Shown here piece by piece: positions 19,805-31,759 of a stretch of DNA of 64,000 nt. The notes under the pieces are model-generated. The model ran no database searches and was not told where the DNA came from. It saw nothing but the letters and a program-made list of their open reading frames with translations. The stretch lies in NCBI RefSeq assembly GCF_026151205.1, contig NC_087077.1, positions 11,506,983-11,570,982 of the forward strand, given 5' to 3'. The first letter of the stretch is position 1; every line of letters begins with the position of its first letter. The position numbers were made by a program, and so were the translations under genes. The stretch is from Bolinopsis microptera (taxonomy: Eukaryota; Ctenophora; Tentaculata; Lobata; Bolinopsidae).

Positions 19805-20150
19805 CAACCTTGGTATCCTTTACTGATTACAAGCACAGCTCACCACAACAAACCAGCACTTAACTCTTACACTAAAACCTGTTATCCTTTACTGATTACA
19901 AGCACAGCTCACCACAACAAACCAGCACTTAACTCTTACACTGAAACCTGTTATACTTTACTGATTACAAGCACAGCTCACCACAACAAACCAGCACTTA
20001 ACTCTTACACTAAAACCTGTTATCCTTTACTGATTACAAGCACAGCTCACCACAATAAACCAGCACTTAACTCTTACACTGAAACCTGTTATCCTTTACT
20101 GATTACAAGCAAAGCCTAGCTCACCTAACAAACTGGTACTTAACTCTGAC
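19805..20150 (+). repeat. Tandem repeat, about 69 bp x 5
   Basis: A unit containing TATCCTTTACTGATTACAAG and ACCAGCACTTAACTCTTAC, repeated nearly five times inside the hAT element; the last unit is the most diverged. Confidence 0.9.
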
Positions 20151-20994
20151 AGTGTTTTGTTGATTAATTGGTAAAGAATATTGCTAAAAATTTCAGTTTT
20201 TCAAAAAAATCGTTCATTTGTGCACACATTTTGTTGATAATTTAACAAAATTAATATCATCAACAAAAAAAAACAAAAAAAAAAATCTCAGTTCGGTCCC
20301 GGTCAAAATTCGGCATTTTAGCCGGGATTCCCAGTCCCGGCCGATTTTTGATCGGGACCGGGATTAAGCCGATATCCTGGTCGAACCTTGGTGGTACTCG
20401 ATCCTATTTCTACAGAGAAGTCCTGGAGAAATCTTTGGACAGTCTAAAACGATTTTGTCAGAAGTCGAATATATTAACCAAAAAACGCTTTGGTTATAAA
20501 AATCATAAAATGCTTGAAATATGGAAATCAGTTCAAATCTACTAGTATTATTTGTTACTCTATAATTTATATATTATTATGACGTCAATATACTTATAAA
20601 TTATGATCTGAAGCTCTTAAAATAGAATTACATGATCAACAGGGCGTAACTTTCTTATCTGATTAAACAGTTTTTAATCGGTTTTGATTGTTCACCTTCC
20701 CATGTTATCTTGATCTAGATTGGGTGAGAAAGGGCGCGACTGTCTGGCAGCCATGAATGGTTTGACCATGCTTCGATCTATTTATAACTGCAAAAGACTA
20801 AGTATAATACACAATACAAAGATACAAACACTGTCAGTACCGATGTTGCCAACCTTAAAGCTAAAGTGATATACCCATTTTTGGCGTGACAATATAGTGA
20901 TAATTATAACTTAGGAATAGGACCGTCTGAACAATAGTTCGATACCATTCGATCACATTCCGAATATTTTGCCGCCCTTATTAAGGTCATGCAG

Positions 20995-23215
20995 CTATAC
21001 TAAAATATATGAAATTAAAGATCTATCAATGAATAAACAACCAATGAATTTGTCAGGTGACCCTTACGTTGTGGTGATTTTAAACGGACAAAAGGTTCAT
21101 AAAACGGCTGTAAAACACAGCACTCAACAACCTTCTTTCAACGAGACTAAACAGGTTGGCATTATTTTTGCGTTCATAATTTAGGACATATTAGGCATTA
21201 GAGTTATGTGGAACTATCCTCACAACTGTTCAGTAATTAACAGAGACACAGCTTTTGTTATTTCATCACTTAACATCCAATAACAGAGTTGGTTTCACTT
21301 CCAAATTTATAATTAAATTAGAGACAACAAAGAAAATGCGTTAAAGCGTGGTCCTGGTCAGTGTTATCACAAGGTTTTATCTTGGAGTCGCATTATCGGA
21401 TCAAAAAGGCCCTGAGGCCTGAGGGTACAAATATACGGTGGCGATTAGAATTGAACCATGCTTTGTGTAGGTTCATAGTACACGTTGAGTTGGTGTTTAT
21501 ACGGTTGGGGCTAATGTACAAACGGTTGAACTAAACCCGAACCATAACCGGAACCCTAACCTTATACAGAGTGGTTCGGATGCACGACATGATCTGATCA
21601 CCGTGGGACCCCTGATATCAGGGGTTTTAGTTGTCGGCCTCCCGAGTGGTTCAATTCTAATCGCCACCCTAATATAATTTTGATAGATAGTTTCACTTCC
21701 AAAGGTCGTTAATCATGGTAACACTGTCAAATGTGCGAATGAATTGCTTTATCATTATGATGACACGTTTCGATATCGAAGTTTAAGATTTGATAACGAC
21801 TCTCAGTTAAAAAAACATTTTCAGAGCCTGCTGTCCGACGTGACCAAATCTCATCTCACGCTCAATGTTTACGATGAAGACAAGTTTGGGGCTGACACTT
21901 ACTTAGGATCTATCGAGTTCAACTTAGTCAGACTGAGGACTAGTCATCTCGAGGTAAGAACTAGAACCAGGTCAGACTGGACACAAGACGAAGATAAGTT
22001 GAATCGAACACGCTCTCAGAGCATTGCTATCAGGTATTTGTAGTACAATGCTCGATTATGCAGAATAAACATTAATGAATAATGAAACACAGAGGATAAA
22101 TAAATAAATATGTTCATTGTCCAGTGAAGCATACGATAAAGAAATTATGTAACCACAAAGACGTACAATCTATGATTCACGATAGTCTTCAAAGATAGTT
22201 TCACTCCTTAAATAGCTGGCCAGCGATCCAAGTGCTAATCGTGAACTGGAAATCTCATTAAACATAAGAGGGTTTCAGATGTCAGTGCCAGATAAAAATC
22301 AATGTCACTGTTAACACTAACAGCAAAGTGGTGATTGGATGTCGTGGTGAAACTTGGGCGAACAAAAGTGCGACATCTCGGATTTGGGGTTACTAACATT
22401 CAAATTGGCAATCATGATTGAAAGTTGCTGATCCCTATAAGAAGCTGCCAAACCTAGTCAACCCTAGTAGTAGTCAAACGGTACTTATATATTATAATGG
22501 TATATAATATAGTGCTGCCATTTTCTGACAAATGTGCTTAAAGACCACTTATAAGAATCAGAGGTTTTTAAGCACTTTTGACACATTTTCGACAAATTTT
22601 GGCATTTAAAACGGTCTGCAGTTCTAAAAGGGGGTTTCTGGGAGCTGGAGATTGGTTCTAAAATGATCTTTAGCAAATTTATTAGAAATTTGTACCTTTA
22701 CCTTTTTCTGATAAGTTTTATTTTCTAAATATACGCGTACGTGCAGATTCATTAATCGTTCGTGATGCAGCTCCTGTTCTAAAACACTTTCTAAAGTATA
22801 TAGCTTACTAGCTGCCACTCCTCTCTCAATAAGAATTTAGCTACTTGAGTACCAAAGGATCGCATTGTGCCATAAAGTTTGATTGCTCACACTTAGGTAC
22901 GTCAATGTGAAAATAGCACAGTACGCTATTAGTATTAAAAGATTAAAGTGTATCAAGAGCTGTTAAACGTCAAATTCCAAATAAGAGATTTGCTGTCTCA
23001 CTAGTTAATGGACTATTCATGCATACTGTTTCATGGTTTATAGCTTTATAGTAACTTCTAATTTATAATTACTACTTATCGTTAACAAATTATTTCAGTT
23101 CAAAGCACTGCCACTAGAAAGAGCAGAGAAGGAAGCACATGGATCCCTCTACATCTCACTATCCTTCAACCCAATGCCGATCATTAATCCTATTCTTGTT
23201 AATCATTACAAATGA
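20995..23215 (+). CDS. Single C2-domain protein, partial gene model
   Basis: Three exons are visible. 20995-21154 follows an acceptor ATGCAG and encodes YTKIYEIKDLSMNKQ then SGDPYVVVILNGQK. 21782-21953 encodes RFDNDSQLKKHF, LTLNVYDEDKFGAD and TYLGSIEFNLVRL. 23099-23215 encodes FKALPLERAEKEAHGSLYIS and LSFNP and ends at TGA. Together these are one C2 fold: SGDPYV, the VYDEDKFGAD Ca-binding loop and a final GSLYISLSFNP strand. C2 domains bind Ca2+ and phospholipid at membranes. An upstream first exon with the start codon is not identified. The junction of exons 1 and 2 does not keep phase with the obvious GT donor at 21155, so a mini-exon, a nonstandard site or an error is possible. The family member is not recognised. 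Confidence 0.7.
21437..21668. mobile_element. MITE in the first visible intron of the C2 gene
   Basis: Perfect 22-bp TIR, beginning GGTGGCGATTAGAATTGAAC and mirrored at 21647-21668. Length 232 bp. No clear target duplication. Confidence 0.75.
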
Positions 23216-23244
23216 AAGTTAGCATTGCCATAAAGTTGTGATCA

Positions 23245-23250
23245 AATAAA
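23245..23250 (+). promoter_or_regulatory. Candidate poly(A) signal of the C2 gene
   Basis: AATAAA about 30 nt after the TGA at 23213-23215. Confidence 0.5.
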
Positions 23251-23605
23251 CTTTAAACTTAAAAGCTAATTTGAGTAATAAGTCAAAAATGTTAAAAGGA
23301 CGCATGAATTGTTTTTTGATCGAACTCATCTAACATACGTGTCAAACCTAAATTGTAATTACACAAAGTTTTTATGGTTTACACAGCAAGGAATGCATTT
23401 CAGTTTCCATGCTCATTTACCAAAATTGATTAATTTACCATTACTGAGTTTTGATATTTAGTAGTAAGTAAAACTGATATATTTGAGCAATGTTAAAATA
23501 TAGTAGTACATAATGATATAACTGTTTAAAATAATAGCCAACGGAAGTTTTAAAATAACACTAACAAAAATTGAACCTTGCAATGCCGATACAAGGGTGT
23601 ATCAC

Positions 23606-23709
23606 TTGTCATACGTTGTATGACCCGCCGCGCACGAGTGCGCGGCTCCCCCTGTATCGTTGAAACTCTACTATAGTGAAGCGACAGTGGGGGTCACGAC
23701 GTGATACAA
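23606..23709. mobile_element. Miniature element, family 3, copy 1
   Basis: Begins with the hairpin TGTCATACGTTGTATGACCC and ends GTGATACAA. Flanked by the 8-bp direct repeat TGTATCAC (23598-23605, 23710-23717). Closely related to 40090-40191. The body is GC-rich (CGCGCACGAGTGCGCG). Confidence 0.8.
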
Positions 23710-23832
23710 TGTATCACCACGTATACTTATAGTTATAGCTGGTGCTCAGGTTGCCATTACTGCGCCCATGTTGCCCATAGGTTTTGTTATTGATGAGATA
23801 GATGCCATCGTTTAATGAGATTTGTGCTGAAC

Positions 23833-23955
23833 TTGTAGCGCGATGCGTTACTGTGCCGCGCCGCGCACTCAATGAGGCTTCTCACAGCCTGGCTAGATCG
23901 GCGAGATGCGCTACTGTGCCGCGCCTAGCTGCCATGAATTGACATCGTCAATTAA
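23833..23955. mobile_element. Miniature element, family 1, copy 1 (123 bp)
   Basis: Two tandem modules sharing ACTGTGCCGCGCC, ending with the hairpin AATTGACATCGTCAATT. Flanked by TGCTGAAC (23825-23832, 23956-23963). Confidence 0.8.
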
Positions 23956-24657
23956 TGCTGAACACATAACCTAAACCCATGACAAATGTGTATCGTGCAT
24001 GTATACCTATAACTATGTATGAGTTTTAAATGAGGTGATGCAAAGGATGAGCTTTTAATAAGTACAGCAAGGCTTGTTTACAAACAATGGAATTGTGTGC
24101 AGGGTTCTGGGTTAATTGTTAGAAGCCAACTATTAGATAATATACCAGCAAAATGCATTATTATTTATATAGTAAAGTCAATAAAAAAGAGACTGAAATT
24201 TTATGGTGTTTCACCGAATTGATTTCAATCTTTCATTTGTAGTGTGATTAGAAATAAACTGACCGATAAGTGAATTTATCTATTTCTTGAATCTATTATA
24301 TAATTATATTATATACAGGGCCGGGGGGGGGGGGGCAAAATTCAGTATACAAACGTTGGGTCTTATACTTCCACCGTGTTTTATATTTGAGAGTTTTTGC
24401 TTTGCAGATGGTATACTGTACCTACTAGTTTGAGGATTCCGTCTCCAAACTTTGAAAATTCGAATATTTTAGACCACGCCCATTCAATATTAAAACACCT
24501 ATATTGTTTTGTTTGAACATGCTGGACCTAGCTGGACTGTGGACGCCTAATTTTCTCAGAGACGGTAGATTATTAAATGTTGCATCTGATCTGAAAAAAA
24601 ATTGGCAAGATTGATTAGAAATGCAACGAAATTATCAAAAATTTTGTGCATCTCGTT

Positions 24658-24719
24658 TGTATAAGCGCGATGCGTTACTGTGCCGCGCCGAGCTGCCATG
24701 AATTGACATCGTCAATTAA
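24658..24719. mobile_element. Miniature element, family 1, copy 2 (62 bp)
   Basis: One module only, same 3' hairpin. Flanked by CATCTCGTT (24649-24657, 24720-24728). Confidence 0.75.
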
Positions 24720-24919
24720 CATCTCGTTAAAAAAATTGAATGGGTGATTATGTTACATGACGCAGCCTTAACGATTCTCATAACGTTTAACGGGGTGGTT
24801 AACCATTAACGGGGTCATTTAATTACGTGATTAGGTAAGCCAATCCACAATCACCTGATCACACGTAATGAATAAACTCGTTATCAGTTATGCTTTATAT
24901 CTCGGTCATCTGAGAAGCT

Positions 24920-24958
24920 TAATTGACGATGTCAATTCATCGCAGCTCGGCGCGGCCC
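24920..24958. mobile_element. Miniature element, family 1, copy 3 (39 bp)
   Basis: Inverted orientation, just the hairpin and CAGCTCGGCGCGGCCC. Flanked by AGAAGCT (24913-24919, 24959-24965). Confidence 0.6.
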
Positions 24959-25050
24959 AGAAGCTAGAACTCTCATTTTTTCAGGACAAACGTAATTTAT
25001 AAACACAATTCAATAAAATTTGGCTTGAGCCGACTATCAATATTTAAACT

Positions 25051-25573
25051 AGGTAGTGCGCCATCAACAGTGAGCCGCGCGTACCGACTGTAGGATGGTT
25101 TTTTAGCGCTAATTTCGGCCAGCACAATTTTCTTCAAACAAATAGATATTAAGTATCCTTCCCGACCTCCGATTGCAACAAAAATTGGTAAGCTTACTCA
25201 TAGACTTACAAGAAAAGTGTCCGAAAAGTTTAAAGCATATCCAACCGTCAGACATTATGTAAAAGCTAAAAGCAGCGTATTTTGCCCCATTTTGATCACT
25301 ACATCAACTCCGATATCCACCAAATTTTTCGGACAGTTGTGAAAGCCCTATTGGAAGGTCGTCGCCAATTTTCAGAATGATCTCATTCAAGGAACTGAAG
25401 ATATATCCAAATAATACGACAAAAATCAACGAATTTGGTCAAATTACGCGACTTTTACAGCTAATTTTGCTCCAAAAGCCGCGCACCATCAAATATGGCA
25501 CCTAGGCGAAACTCACTGATCTTTCCAAAAAGGTATGACAAATTTGGTATTGTGAAAATTCTCACAGTCTCTA
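25051..25573. repeat. Dispersed repeat D, copy 1
   Basis: A direct repeat of 25901-26845 without the small insertions that copy 2 carries; shared text includes GGCCAGCACA and AAAAGCCGCGCACCATCAAA. 25574-25900 is AT-rich with nothing recognisable. Confidence 0.8.
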
Positions 25574-25995
25574 GAAAACAATGGTACAAAAATTTTTAAA
25601 ATCCGAGCAAGTTTATTTTTATGGTGCACCCCCTATTTAAACTTTAACTATCAGTATCAAATTAATGCGAATATAAACCTTCATTTACAAAAATGAACAC
25701 GAATATTTTTCGGTTTGAAAAATTCCTCGAACCAGTGGTGGCGGTGCTGGTAGTAAGTCATACCAGAAATAACTATTTCAATCGGGTAATTAAGGCCAAC
25801 GTTTGCAAACTGAATTTTGGCCACTCATATAATATAACCATATTATATACAATTACGTACAAGTAACACCCGTTAACCCTTACCAGCTAACCGATTAATT
25901 GTAGGCCGTGCGCCATCGACCGTAAGACGCGCGCGCTGACCATTGAATAGTTTTTTAGCTCGTATTTCGGCCAGCACATTATTTCGGAAACAATC

Positions 25996-26130
25996 TTGAC
26001 GGATGTTACTCTGTACTCGTCTAAATTTCTTCGAAGTAGCGCCGTAGCGCGCTTTCTTCTCGAAATGTTGCCCGACGGCAAGTGCTACGAAGTAGCGCGC
26101 GCCGCGGGCCAGACCATTAACAATGGTCAA
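25996..26130 (+). mobile_element. Miniature element, family P, copy 1
   Basis: Starts TTGACGGATGTTA and ends in GACCATTAACAATGGTCAA; the ends form an imperfect 13-bp TIR. Flanked by AAACAATC (25988-25995, 26131-26138). Body contains TAGCGCGCGCCG. Confidence 0.8.
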
Positions 26131-26317
26131 AAACAATCAAAAAGTTATAATACTTCCCATATTGACATACGTTGCATGCCACTTTTCGCGCGCGAAGCGC
26201 GCGCCGCCGAAGAAATTTGGTCAGCGTACGTAAACACTTATGTTCTACTAGACTGAACCTAAATTAGTTTGAGCAATTTCGATGGTCAGAATTTGATTTA
26301 TCAACAAATTTATACTT

Positions 26318-26401
26318 GACCATTGTTAATGATCTGGCCAACATTTCGAGAAGAAAGCGGCGCGCGCTACTTTGAAGAAATTTAGACGAGTAACATTCGT
26401 A
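26318..26401 (-). mobile_element. Miniature element, family P, copy 2
   Basis: Inverted orientation, 84 bp, internally shorter than copy 1. Flanked by AAATTTATACTT (26306-26317, 26402-26413), a 12-bp direct repeat. Confidence 0.8.
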
Positions 26402-26643
26402 AAATTTATACTTATTTTGTCATTTTTAGACCTCTTAGCTTAATCAAATCAAGGCCAATCTCTCCCAACTAAATAAGGTTTAGTAGTTAAGTATGATTGG
26501 AAGGTTCTGACAAATTTTCAGCATGATTTATGTTCAGGAATCGAAAATATGATAAAATAATACGACAAAAATCAACGAATTTCGTCAAATTACGTGACTT
26601 TAACACCTAATTTTGCTCCAAAAGCCGCGCACCATCAAATATG

Positions 26644-26762
26644 AAACTTAATTAACGATGTCAATTCATGGCAGCTCGGCGCGGCACAGTAGCGCATCTC
26701 GCCGATCTAGCTGTGAGAAGCCTCATTGAGTGCGCGGCGCGGCACAGTAACGCATCGCGCTA
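26644..26762 (-). mobile_element. Miniature element, family 1, copy 4 (119 bp)
   Basis: Inverted two-module copy. Flanked by CAAATATG (26636-26643, 26763-26770). The D copy near 25485 is the empty site. Confidence 0.85.
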
Positions 26763-26905
26763 CAAATATGGAACCTAGGCGAAACCCATTGATCATTTGA
26801 AAAAAGTATGACAAATTTGGTACTGTGAAAATTCTCACAGTCTCGGATGATGATTAATCACTCCACACTCTACACTCGACTGTCACGTGACTTTTTCAAC
26901 CCGTT

Positions 26906-27112
26906 CTCTAGCTGGTCCTGAACGACTATTCGAAACCATAACCCTTTAATCTGATCCCAACCCTAACCCTTACCCAATCCTTGGCCTTAACAAAAGCATA
27001 TGCTGAAACCCTAACCCTAACGAGAAATTAGACTAACTTCCTTATACGGTCATATCACGTGATCGAGACAGTTTTTCGCCAATATCTCGTCAGGGGGGCA
27101 TTTTAACCCTAT
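26906..27112 (+). repeat. Dispersed repeat with CCCTAA-rich stretch, copy 1
   Basis: About 205 bp matching 45935-46142 in direct orientation, from CTCTAGCTGG to TTTTAACCCTAT. Contains several CCCTAA motifs and ATCACGTGAT. Confidence 0.85.
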
Positions 27113-27121
27113 GCACAGGAG

Positions 27122-27384
27122 GAGCAAAGTGCAAAGAAACTGCCACAAACTGCTACAAACTGCTACAAACTGCTACAAACTGGCACTAACTGCCACAAAC
27201 TGGCACTAAATGCTACAAACGGGCACTGACTGCTACAAACGGGCACTAACTGCGGCAATCGCGCTCACGCATTCGCGCGCCGTTTGTAGCATGAGCAGTT
27301 AGTGCCCGTTTGCATGTAGCAGTTTGTAGCAGTCGCGCGTGGCGTGCGTTGCGCAGTTTGTGGCAGTTTCTTTGCACTTTGCTC
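27122..27384. mobile_element. Foldback element with CTGCTACAAA repeats
   Basis: The ends GAGCAAAGTGCAAAGAAACT and its reverse complement (27365-27384) form a TIR of about 31 bp. Inside are degenerate CTGCTACAAA / CTGGCACTAA units on the left and their inverted forms on the right. It abuts the P-family element at 27385. Confidence 0.8.
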
Positions 27385-27433
27385 TTGACGGATGTTACTC
27401 GTCTAAATTTCTTCGAAGTAGAATGGCAAGTGC

Positions 27434-27626
27434 TGTCAGGCTATATATTTCCAGTCCTATATATTACACCTTTAGTTTATATTATAGGACCTTTGGCTTA
27501 TATACTGTTACCTTAACTTTGTTATCTCTCAGGATATATTGTTAACTACATGTGCTTGTGTTAATCCTTTGAACACTCTTTTACTATACCCAGTGGAGTA
27601 TCATTGCCTCGGAACACAGGCCGACA
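27434..27626 (+). repeat. 5' LTR
   Basis: 193 bp, TGTCAGG ... GGCCGACA. Nearly identical to 31760-31956, differing by one substitution and a 4-bp length difference. Confidence 0.92.
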
Positions 27627-27639
27627 TTATATCCTCAAA

Positions 27640-28500
27640 GAATGATTACAGCAATTGAAATTCCTCATCTGGCTAAAGGCCAGAAAATCGCACAGTTTCA
27701 GAAGGTTTTCTTAGCGGCTACAGCAACCCTTAAACCTGAACAGCAGCTTGCATGTTTACCAGTTTATATTCACCGGACTGAGGGAGAGAAGCAGCTCGCA
27801 TTCACCGCATCAGAAGAGGAAGATGTGAAAACAGCTTTTAAGTTCCTTGAAGATCTCATTGATGGCCCACCATGTCAGTTCACCGAAAGCATGACATTTT
27901 TCAACTTGCCGCCGGTTAATACTTCGATGGATGGGATACGGTCTTATTTCTTCCAACTGGACGAGTTAGCCAGGCGTGCTAAGATCCCATCTGATGTCTT
28001 CATCATGCGGTTTCTGACAAACGTACCTGGGGGGAAGAAGCTGTTTGAGTGTAAGAAAGATAAAATCAAAAGCGAACTAGATGCAGCCGGTGTAGCCAGC
28101 TTTTTCAAAGACTGTATGGAAAAGCTTCAAAAGAATTCAGCAAGTTCAGAGGCTTCGACTAGTGAAACATTTGCATTCCCGGTAGAGCAAGAAGAGCAGA
28201 TACCTCAATGGGCTCGGGAGTAACTGAAGGAGGTGGATCAACTTCGTTCACGGTTAGAAGTGACAGATGAGGAGGATACTGAAATGTATGCTGTCCAGTC
28301 AGATCGTAAGTTTGAAAAAAAAGACAGACCAATATGTGATATCTGTAAGAAGACAGGTCACCTTAAAGCAACATGTTATCAAAGAGTCTGTAGCTGTTGT
28401 GGTGGAAAAGGACACGATGAGGAGAGTTGCCCCTCCAAGAGAACCTCTAGGAATAAGAAGTTCCCTCCAAAGCGGAACAACCATGACAGAAGATGACTAT
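27640..28500 (+). mobile_element. LTR element: gag region
   Basis: A capsid-type helical region followed by a nucleocapsid-like zinc knuckle (CDICKKTGHLKATC and a second CX2C-type cluster). Part of the fossil element at 27434-31956. Confidence 0.75.
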
Positions 28501-28509
28501 ATGACAGCA

Positions 28510-31170
28510 AAGTTGAAGGACAGATTGAGTTAGGTGAGAGCTGGCATCCTAGACAGTTTCTTGTAGACAGTGGGGCAGAAATCTCTATCATTGTGTGGCA
28601 GTTCTGCTACCACACACGAGATAAAGAGTATCGATGACCGCCCAATTAGGAGCAAAATAAGGAGAATTCCAGCAAAATGGTCAAAGGAGATTGACACACA
28701 GGTCACAGAAATGATAGAACATGATATCATAGAACCATCTTCCTCACCTTTCAACAGTAATCCCCTACTGGTCTCGAAGGATGACAATTCAAAACGATTT
28801 GTGGTCGATTTCAGAATGGTTAATCGTAACACGGTGCAGGATACTTACCCTTTGCCCACTGTTGAGGAGCTGGTAGATGAGGCCTTTGGGTGTACCCTCT
28901 TTTCTCAGCTGGATTTGGCAAGTGGCTACTGGACAGTGCCAATTTCTGAGAGTCATCGTCACAAAACAGCATTCAGTATACCCCGGGGAAAGTATCAGTT
29001 TAAGAGAATGCCGTTTGGGTTGAAGAATGCACAGGCAACGTTTCAGAGAGTCAGAGGTGTATGGACAAGATTGTAGAGGAGTGCAAGGAAAAGGGTGCAA
29101 TCGGCATAGATGCGTATGTTGACAACCTGATTGTGTGCTCCACATCCATGGAAGAGCATATCAATACCCTTGAGATCCTGCTGCAAGTGCTGGAGAGCAA
29201 CAACATGTCACTGAGAAAGGACAAGTGTGAGTTTGCGTACCAAGAGATCCAATTTTTAGGATTCAGGATAGATGGGAAAACCCTGAAACCAGGAACCAAA
29301 AACATGGCTAAGATTAAAGAATTCCCGGCTCCCACTACAAGGAAAGAGCTACAAAGCTTCTTGGGCTTAGCCAATTACAATCGCAGATTTATTGATGGGT
29401 ACCTACTCTGTGATATGTTCCCCGTTGAATCGCCTAACATCGTCAAAGGTCCCGTTTGTTTGGACAAGTCAAGAACAAGCTGCATTTAACAAGTTAAAGA
29501 CCACCTTTCATGCTGCTCTTTCGCTGTTCATACCAGATTGGTCTAAGCAATTTGTGATAAGAACAGATGCTTCTAAGATTGCAGTGGGGAGTGTGCTTGG
29601 GCAGTATGATGGGGATGGTTCGTTCAAACCCATTGGTTATCACTCCGAGACCCTTAACCAGAAGAATACAAAGAACTGGTCTGCTACAGAGCGAGAACTT
29701 TATGGTATCATAAGTGCTAGCAGAAAGTGGAAAGCTTTTTGCTATGAAAAGATCACGTTCTATTCGGATCATGAGCCACTGAGGAACATTCATAGACAGA
29801 AAGATCCCAGAGGGAAAATCGGCCGTTGGATATTAGAGTTAGAGAATCTTGATTACTGCATCAAGTACCTGAAGGGAGCGGACAACCAGGAAGCAGATTA
29901 CTTGAGCAGAATAATGGGGAGTGATGCCCCATCAGAAGACCCTTCAGTGTTTGTGTTAGGGGAGAATCTGCTCCGAGAGGCTCAGATGAGAGACAAAGAT
30001 ATTGCTGAAGCAATAGAATCACTCCGCCAGGACAAGATCGTGGATAAAGGCTTATTCAGGAAATTCTTGAACCTGAAAGTCTCTAATAACCTACTATGCA
30101 AAGGCTCCCGGGTCATTGTACCTCAGGGGATTGCCCCATATATCATCCAAGAATACCACGGACAAGGCCACCCAGGAATCGATAATACCTGCCTGATGCT
30201 ATCTGAAAGGTTCTATTGGAGGGGTATGAGAAAACAAGTGGAGTCGTTTGTTTCTAACTGTAGAACATGTACACAGTGCAAACATGGACCTAAGCCTAAA
30301 GCACCAGTGCAGGATCATAGAGAGGTTGAGAAGATCTTCGAGATGATTTCTATGGATCTAGCATCCATGCCTGTGTCCAGGAGAGGCAACGGAAGCTTTC
30401 TTTTGGTGACAGATATATTTACCAAGCTGATGACAGCAATAGCTTTACCCAATGCACGGGCTGAGACAGTCGTGGACGCATTATGGTGCAGATGGTTCAG
30501 CTACTATGGGCTTCCTAAATTACTGCAATCAGATCAGGGAAGTAATGTTGATGGCACCAAAGTTAGACAACTGTGTGAAGAATTTGCAATCAAAAATCTC
30601 CGATCTTCTGCATATCATCCAGCTGGTAATGGCAGTGCAGAAAGAGCTATTGGGTCCCTCAAAACAATTTTGCGATCTATGTGTCTATCTAGAGGCATCC
30701 CTATTACTCAATGGGATGAGCTCCTGCCAGAAGCTATATTGATGTTTAATAACACTCAAAACAAATCTTCGAAATTCTCTCCTTTCGAGGCTGCTTACGG
30801 AGTGTCAGCAAACTTGCCAATCGACAATAGGTTGGGTGTTAATCAAAAAGAAGCTCAAGACACACGGTTGGTTAGGCAAAACATCCCTCTCAACAAGCAG
30901 GAGTCTCGACTAAGCTATCAGAAACAGGCTAACAAGACTACTAACGTCAACGAATACCAGGTCGGGGACTGGGTTCTTCTAAAAAGAAACCATGGTGAAT
31001 ATCCCAAGATGAATCCAATATGGGATGAAATTTTCCAGATCTCCAAGAAGATTGGAAAAAACTGCTGGGGAATTGTAAACTTCGTTTCCGGCAAATCCAA
31101 GGTAGTTCATCACGACCAGATTCAGCCTGCAGGCACGAAGCAGGATGCCTCTATGGTTATGGGTAGCTAA
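28510..31170 (+). mobile_element. LTR element: pol region (protease, RT, RNase H, integrase)
   Basis: Motifs in order: VDSGAEISII (protease), LASGYWTVP and FKRMPFGLKNA (RT), a TDASKIAVG / SATEREL RNase H region, then an integrase with FEMISMDLASMP, LQSDQGSN and AYHPAGNGSAERA. After the integrase there is a Pro/Thr-rich tail with SGRVVRPPNR, common in Gypsy elements. Confidence 0.85.
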
Positions 31171-31759
31171 GTTCCGGTACAAAACCCTCAGGCACCAGCA
31201 GGAAAAGTTTATGTTGATAACAGCCTCCCTCAGCGTAACTTACCACTGATAGATCGGCAACAATTTGCGAACAATGTTTTCAACATGCCAACGAGTGCAG
31301 TATTTGCCCCATCAGCTCCACAGCCGGCACCATCATCCCCACCTACAGAACCCTCAACAACTACAACCACCAGATCAGGGAGGGTAGTCAGGCCCCCAAA
31401 TAGACTAATCGACCAGTTATAGGTCACACAATTTATAAATTTATAAACTTGAATATGTTATTGAAAGGATACAATTTTATTATTGAATGGAAAGATAAAA
31501 CAGATTTATCATTGAAATTTATATTTTTCTACGAATTTGCTAATTTTAAGTCAATTTTTATAAATAAGTTATTTTGACTATTGAATTCCCATGCGCATGG
31601 GTTATTTGTATTTTTTAATTTATTTGACAATATTTGAGAATTTAATCCTGGGAGACTTTATTATATCTATTTCATATAAATATTGAGCACTTATAGGATC
31701 TTATAAAGATTTTATGCATTCACTTTGAAGGGAGGTAGATTTTTTAAAGGGGAGAGTAA

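Larger units (their letters stand above)
18801..20390. mobile_element. hAT-superfamily DNA transposon, decayed
   Basis: Ends CAAGGATCGACC and GGTCGAACCTTG (TIR consensus CAAGGWTCGACC). The 8-bp target duplication GTGGTACT lies at 18793-18800 and 20391-20398. Both ends carry GGGACCGGGATTAAG-like subterminal repeats. The interior keeps a relict of the transposase C-terminal domain and a tandem repeat. The CA...TG ends, 8-bp duplication and hATC motif agree on the hAT superfamily. Confidence 0.88.
25901..26845. repeat. Dispersed repeat D, copy 2, with three small insertions
   Basis: Homologous to 25051-25573 but interrupted by miniature elements at 25996-26130, 26318-26401 and 26644-26762. Copy 1 gives the uninterrupted state for at least the last one (CACCATCAAATATGGCACC near 25485). 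Confidence 0.8.

Noticed and set aside
23833-26762. tRNA-derived SINEs
   Set aside because: No A-box or B-box promoter and no tRNA-like fold could be found in the small GC-rich units.
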